10,812 nucleotides of DNA from Candidatus Aerophobota bacterium (GTDB lineage Bacteria; Aerophobota; Aerophobia; Aerophobales; B3-G15): positions 1 to 10,812 of the forward strand of contig JAGGZA010000071.1 in NCBI GenBank assembly GCA_021162265.1, written 5' to 3'. Within the stretch, counting starts at the first letter, position 1. Each line of letters begins with the position of its first letter. Position numbers and translations under genes: made by a program. Shown here piece by piece: positions 7,866-10,812 of the stretch. Under the pieces are notes generated by a model. That model searched no databases and was not told the origin of the DNA. It saw only the letters and a program-made list of their open reading frames with translations.

Positions 7866-7893
7866 ATTATAGCAAAAAGGAGGTCAGTGTCAA
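7866..7893 (-). promoter_or_regulatory. Consensus sigma70-type promoter of the activase cluster
   Basis: Reading the minus strand, TTGACA (7888-7893) and TATAAT (7866-7871) are separated by 16 nt; both hexamers are perfect consensus. Transcription would start near 7858-7860, giving a leader of about 32 nt that carries the AAAAGGT ribosome-binding site at 7834-7840. No other promoter of this quality lies before the flavodoxin-like or TPR genes, supporting one transcript for all three. Confidence 0.8.
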
Positions 7894-7949
7894 CCAACCG
7901 GGAAGCTGTCTTTCAGATTTGAAGCGGAAAAAAAAGATTTTGTTGGGGC

Positions 7950-9311
7950 TTAAAGTTTCAGGAAGAGTATTGATACACTAAAATAAATTGTGAGAGAAAA
8001 AACATCCAGAACAGTGGTAATTAAAGGTCCTGAGACAATTGCAGGATCCAGCTTTAGTTTCTTACAGATAAGAGGTAGAAGTGATCCAAGTAAAGTAGCA
8101 GTTATGATAGCTATCAGCATACTGAAAGCCACGCAACCTCCCAGGATGGAATTCCTTTGTAACACAATTGCTCTAATGAGGGTAATTCCTCCCAGAGGAA
8201 TACCCATCATTCCTCCTATAAGTATTTCCTTTTTTGCCACAACCCATATATCCTTCAATCTTACCTCTCCGATTGCGAGTCCTCTTACTACTGCCATTGC
8301 TGCCTGGGTTCCTGCATTTCCCGCTGTATCCATTAGCACGGGTATGTAAAAAGCCAGGGACACAATGCTTTCCAGGACAAATGAAAAATGTTGCATTATA
8401 ATTCCTGAGAAGAATCCGGTAAAAGCAAGTATAATTAACCAGGTTAACCTGTTTTTAGCAATTATTAGAGGTCGCATCTTCATATACTCTTCACTGTGCT
8501 CACCTGCTGCACTGAACTTATACATATCTTCTGTGTTTTCTTCTCTTATAACATCAATAACATCATCTACAGTTATTATGCCTTTCATTTTTCCATTCTC
8601 ATCAACTACGGGTAGTGCTAACAGGTCATAATTGGCAACTTTTCTTGCTACCTCCTCCTGGTCCATATTAATGGGTAAAGCGATAATATTGCGATGCATT
8701 AATTTTCTGATTTTTTCCTTAGGCTCTGCCAGTATAAGCTCCTTTAAAGAGAGAACACCCACTAATTTGTCTCTTCCATCAACGACATAGATGTAATAGA
8801 CCATCTCTGAATCCTTTGCCGTTTCCCTTAACTTCTGGAGTGCTTCTTCTGCAGTCATATCTTCTCTTACACTGGCAAACTCTGTTGTCATTATTCCTCC
8901 AGCACTGGTAGGGGAATAGCTCATCAGTTCCTTTACGTCCTGAGCTTCTTCTTTGTTCATTATTGAAAGGAACCTGTCCACTATTTCCGGAGGTAGTTCT
9001 TTAAAAAGGTCAGCTCGTTCATCGGGAGCAAGTTCATCTAAAAGTTTGCCTTTTTTCACGTCATCTATTGCTTCCAGAATTTTGATTTGTTCTTGTTCAT
9101 CAATTTTCTCAAAAACATCAGCGGCAAAATCAAGGTCCCATAAGGAAAATAAATAAACCTTCTCCTTTAAAGAAAACTCCCTCAAGACCTGTGCCACTTC
9201 TATTGGCTCATAGTCTTTAAAAATATCTTTAAGTTCTTCTCTATTTTTCTGGGCGATAAGCTCTTTTATTTCAGGTAAAACAAGGTGAAGTCTTGAGTAT
9301 TCTCTCTCCAT
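7950..9311 (-). CDS. mgtE: Magnesium transporter MgtE
   Basis: MgtE is a homodimeric, Mg2+-gated channel in the inner membrane that imports Mg2+ and closes when cytosolic Mg2+ is high. The 453-residue length is normal. Residues 1-135 form the superhelical N domain with acidic repeats (for example ELAPDERADLFKELPPEIVD). Two CBS domains follow at about 136-260 (YSPTSAGGIMT opening the first, NIIALPINMD and GIITVDDVIDVI in the second). The plug-helix region 268-288 leads to five membrane segments, about 287-307, 314-334, 360-382, 388-412 and 428-450. The pore signatures are present: PVLMDTAGNAGTQA (324-337) and SGPLITTVLDV (427-437), in which D436 matches the pore Asp of Thermus MgtE. All regulatory and pore parts are intact. 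The ATG is preceded by GGGAG with 5-nt spacing. It lies 187 nt downstream of tRNA-Leu and has its own candidate promoter. Confidence 0.97.
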   Translation of the reverse strand: MEREYSRLHLVLPEIKELIAQKNREELKDIFKDYEPIEVAQVLREFSLKEKVYLFSLWDLDFAADVFEKIDEQEQIKILEAIDDVKKGKLLDELAPDERADLFKELPPEIVDRFLSIMNKEEAQDVKELMSYSPTSAGGIMTTEFASVREDMTAEEALQKLRETAKDSEMVYYIYVVDGRDKLVGVLSLKELILAEPKEKIRKLMHRNIIALPINMDQEEVARKVANYDLLALPVVDENGKMKGIITVDDVIDVIREENTEDMYKFSAAGEHSEEYMKMRPLIIAKNRLTWLIILAFTGFFSGIIMQHFSFVLESIVSLAFYIPVLMDTAGNAGTQAAMAVVRGLAIGEVRLKDIWVVAKKEILIGGMMGIPLGGITLIRAIVLQRNSILGGCVAFSMLIAIITATLLGSLLPLICKKLKLDPAIVSGPLITTVLDVFSLTIYFSVSILFLKL

Positions 9312-9372
9312 GGCATCTCCCGGGATTATATAAATTTCTGATAAAAAGAAAAAACAAAGTGTGCGTTCTTTA

Positions 9373-9402
9373 TTTATATCTTTAAAACTTTTGATTTCTC
9401 AA
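9373..9402 (-). promoter_or_regulatory. Candidate mgtE promoter
   Basis: On the minus strand TTGAGA (9397-9402) and TATAAA (9373-9378) are 18 nt apart, each 5/6 to consensus. Start would be near 9365, giving a leader of about 50-55 nt. The region is AT-rich, so chance matches are possible. A second TATAAT at 9325-9330 lies too close to the ribosome-binding site to be convincing. Confidence 0.5.
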
Positions 9403-9448
9403 ATAGAAGGGAAAAATAACCTTTTGTATCTTTGTTAAAGTCAGTAGA

Positions 9449-9480
9449 GAAACCCTTCAGTCCAGGGTGGGTTTCCTGGA
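9449..9480 (-). other. Interleaved inverted repeats (possible hairpin or pseudoknot) between tRNA-Leu and mgtE
   Basis: Two complementary pairs lie within 32 nt: GAAACCC/GGGTTTC (9449-9455 with 9469-9475, 7 bp) and TCCAGG/CCTGGA (9461-9466 with 9475-9480, 6 bp). They interleave rather than nest and share one base, so they form alternative hairpins or a tight pseudoknot. No long T-run follows on the minus strand, so it is not a textbook terminator. It sits in the tRNA 3' trailer and upstream of the candidate mgtE promoter. I do not recognise a known riboswitch. Confidence 0.3.
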
Positions 9481-9498
9481 ATAACTTTCTTAATTGAA

Positions 9499-9585
9499 TG
9501 GTGCCGGGAGGGGGACTTGAACCCCCACGGAGTAATCTCCACATGGCCCTCAACCATGCGCGTCTGCCTATTCCGCCATCCCGGC
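9499..9585 (-). tRNA. tRNA-Leu, anticodon GAG, with encoded CCA
   Basis: On the minus strand the cloverleaf is complete: acceptor GCCGGGA pairs with TCCCGGC, D stem GCG/CGC, anticodon stem CATGG/CCATG with loop TTGAGGG (anticodon GAG at 9549-9551, reading CUC/CUU), a class II long variable arm GGAG-ATTA-CTCC, and T arm GGGGG-TTCAAGT-CCCCC. Discriminator A73 is followed by an encoded CCA (9499-9501). The long variable arm and A73 agree with leucine identity. It lies 69 nt after trkA and has its own candidate promoter. Confidence 0.97.
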
Positions 9586-9619
9586 TTTAAATTACTTCTG
9601 GATTTATTCCCGACTTCAA

Positions 9620-9647
9620 ATATTAATTAATTTTAAATAAAAATCAA
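9620..9647 (-). promoter_or_regulatory. Candidate tRNA-Leu promoter
   Basis: On the minus strand TTGATT (9642-9647) and TAATAT (9620-9625), each 4/6 to consensus, are 16 nt apart. A start near 9612-9614 would give a precursor with about 28 nt before the mature tRNA 5' end. The very AT-rich setting makes other boxes possible, and read-through from trkA is also possible. Confidence 0.4.
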
Positions 9648-9654
9648 CTTTTGT

Positions 9655-10332
9655 CTATTCTCCTCTGGAAAGCCTTTCTATATCTTCTTCTTCGCCTATT
9701 ACCATGAGTATATCTCCCTTTTCAATTACATCTGTTGCTTGAGGAAGATAATTTACCTTTTCTATTTTATTTTCTTCAAGAGACATTTTTCTTATCTCTA
9801 ATATGTTTACTCTGTATTTTTGTCTTATTTTTAAGTCTCCTATTTTCTTTCCCCAGAAGCTTTCGGGAGCATTCACTTGAGCTGCACTATATTTATCAGT
9901 GATGGGAAAATAATCCAGGATATTGGAAGCAATTAGACTTTGAGCGAGTTTTTTACCTATTTCCACTTCGGGTAGAATTATCCTGTCTGCCCCTACCAGA
10001 TTGAGAATCTTTTCCTGGATATCGGAAACTGTGTGAGAGGCACGGGTTATAACTCTCGGAACACCTATTTTTTTTAGAAGAGCTGTAGTTAAAATGGATG
10101 ACTCAAATTCACCTATACTTACAATAGCAACATCTACTTTGTTAATTCCTTGAGAGATAAGTGCTTCCTCATCTGTAGAATCAAGTCTTACAGCGAGGGT
10201 TGCTATTTCCTTGAATCTTTCAACTAATTCAGGATTTTTATCAATTACAATGACTTCGGCTCCTCTTCGAGCAAGAGCTTCAGCCACGGTAGCGCCAAAA
10301 CGCCCCAGGCCAATTACTGCAAATTTTCGCAT
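9655..10332 (-). CDS. trkA: Potassium uptake regulator of TrkA/KtrA type (RCK protein)
   Basis: This cytosolic protein forms a ring under the TrkH/KtrB channel and gates K+ uptake by binding nucleotides (NAD(H) or ATP/ADP in known relatives). At 225 residues it is a single RCK unit, like KtrA (about 220), not the double-unit TrkA of E. coli (about 460). The N-terminal Rossmann part shows GLGRFG (8-13), with acidic D31 at the end of strand 2 (VIVIDKN), LDSTDE at 50-55, and AIVSIGEFESSILTTALLK (69-87). A linker near GADRIILPE (114-122) leads to an RCK_C (TrkA_C) domain at about 140-222, including GDLKI and the closing GDILMVIG. It starts 22 nt after the trkH stop, with GGGAGA before the ATG, so it is cotranscribed with its channel partner. 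The symbol ktrA would fit equally well. Confidence 0.95.
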   Translation of the reverse strand: MRKFAVIGLGRFGATVAEALARRGAEVIVIDKNPELVERFKEIATLAVRLDSTDEEALISQGINKVDVAIVSIGEFESSILTTALLKKIGVPRVITRASHTVSDIQEKILNLVGADRIILPEVEIGKKLAQSLIASNILDYFPITDKYSAAQVNAPESFWGKKIGDLKIRQKYRVNILEIRKMSLEENKIEKVNYLPQATDVIEKGDILMVIGEEEDIERLSRGE

Positions 10333-10354
10333 TTTTTCTCCCTGTTCTCCTTAG

Positions 10355-10812
10355 TTATCCTATAATGATACTTTCTTGTGGATATTCGTAAAGTTTAGCT
10401 ACTTTTCTCCCGCTTATAGCCAGAGCTAAAGTCAGGGGACCAACTCTCCCTACAAATATGGTAATTATTATAATCATTTTTCCTAAGCTGGTAAGGTTAG
10501 GAGTAATTCCTCTGGAAAGACCTACAGTTCCAAGAGCTGAAAAAACTTCAAACAGGATGTTTAAAAAATTTGTATGTTCTGTAAAGGATAGGAAAAGAGT
10601 GGAAATACTACCCCATCCCAGAGCAAGAGTCACAACACACAGAGTTTGATAGATATAGGTTTGGGGTATAGTTCTCTTAAAAGCTTCTACTTCTTCTTTC
10701 CCCTGAGCCATTGATTTAATTGTAAGTATTAAAGTAGCAAATGTGCTGGTCTTAATGCCACCTCCTGTAGAACCAGGGGATGCTCCTATGAACATTAGGA
10801 TTATTAACAGGA
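10355..10812 (-). CDS. trkH: Potassium uptake channel subunit of TrkH/KtrB type, 5' end cut off by the window edge
   Basis: This is the membrane K+-translocating subunit, working with the RCK protein encoded 22 nt downstream. The frame is open to the window edge, so the 151 visible codons are the C-terminal third; an ATG at 10795 lies inside a conserved segment (LMFIGASPGSTGGGIKT) and is not the start. Visible marks: the GSPGSTGGGIKT stretch that follows the third pore unit, membrane helices at visible residues about 53-75 and 80-100, the fourth selectivity-filter loop SALGTVGLSRG near 91-101, and the closing VGRVGPLTLALA helix near 120-131. The filter glycine is preserved. TrkH and KtrB cannot be separated on this fragment; the single-RCK partner leans toward a Ktr-like system. 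Confidence 0.93.
   Translation of the reverse strand, partial: LLIILMFIGASPGSTGGGIKTSTFATLILTIKSMAQGKEEVEAFKRTIPQTYIYQTLCVVTLALGWGSISTLFLSFTEHTNFLNILFEVFSALGTVGLSRGITPNLTSLGKMIIIITIFVGRVGPLTLALAISGRKVAKLYEYPQESIIIG

Noticed and set aside
7928..7935. Run of eight T (minus strand) after mgtE as an intrinsic terminator
   Set aside because: I see no GC-rich stem directly before it, so it lacks the hairpin half of a terminator.
9325..9330. TATAAT just before mgtE as its main -10 box
   Set aside because: It would start transcription within the ribosome-binding site and lacks a suitable -35 at normal spacing; the TTGAGA/TATAAA pair further upstream fits better.
9312..9498. Mg2+-sensing M-box (ykoK) riboswitch before mgtE
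   Set aside because: I could not find the conserved M-box core segments, and the best promoter leaves only about a 50-nt leader, too short for one.

Overview
The window comes from an AT-rich bacterial chromosome. Evidence for Bacteria is the bacterial-type coaE, strong Shine-Dalgarno sites, sigma70-like promoters, an mgtE and a tRNA-Leu with an encoded CCA. The (R)-2-hydroxyacyl-CoA dehydratase activase family suggests an anaerobe. The frequent AGA, AGG and ATA codons fit an AT-rich, possibly thermophilic or candidate-phylum lineage, but I cannot name the organism. Coding density is very high: no stretch without a gene exceeds about 190 bases, and I see no transposase, integrase, CRISPR array or other mobile element.

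Layout. (1) Bases 1-2265, plus strand: the 3' part of coaE (dephospho-CoA kinase; its 5' end lies outside the window) overlaps by 17 nt a complete DNA polymerase X gene (polX). (2) Bases 2281-7826, minus strand, convergent with polX: a three-gene cluster. It is transcribed from a consensus TTGACA-16-TATAAT promoter at 7866-7893. It encodes a 1383-residue fused activase / dehydratase-like iron-sulfur protein, a small flavodoxin-fold protein, and a membrane-anchored TPR protein. (3) Bases 7950-10812, minus strand: the 3' part of trkH/ktrB (its 5' end lies outside the window), trkA/ktrA, tRNA-Leu(GAG) and mgtE, which is an ion-homeostasis neighbourhood (K+ uptake, then Mg2+ uptake).

How the genes fit together. 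CoaE makes CoA and PolX does gap-filling repair; they share only transcription and translation coupling. TrkH and TrkA form one potassium transporter, with TrkA as the cytosolic nucleotide-sensing ring. MgtE is a gated Mg2+ channel. The least understood part is the activase cluster. The large protein carries two complete ATPase modules of the type that pump an electron to very low potential by ATP hydrolysis, plus an extra four-cysteine motif and a cysteine-rich dehydratase-like C-terminal half. The flavodoxin-like neighbour has lost the usual FMN-phosphate loop residues, and the TPR protein is predicted to place its repeats outside the cytoplasm. The substrate of this cluster is unknown from the sequence, and it is the best candidate here for an undescribed redox system.
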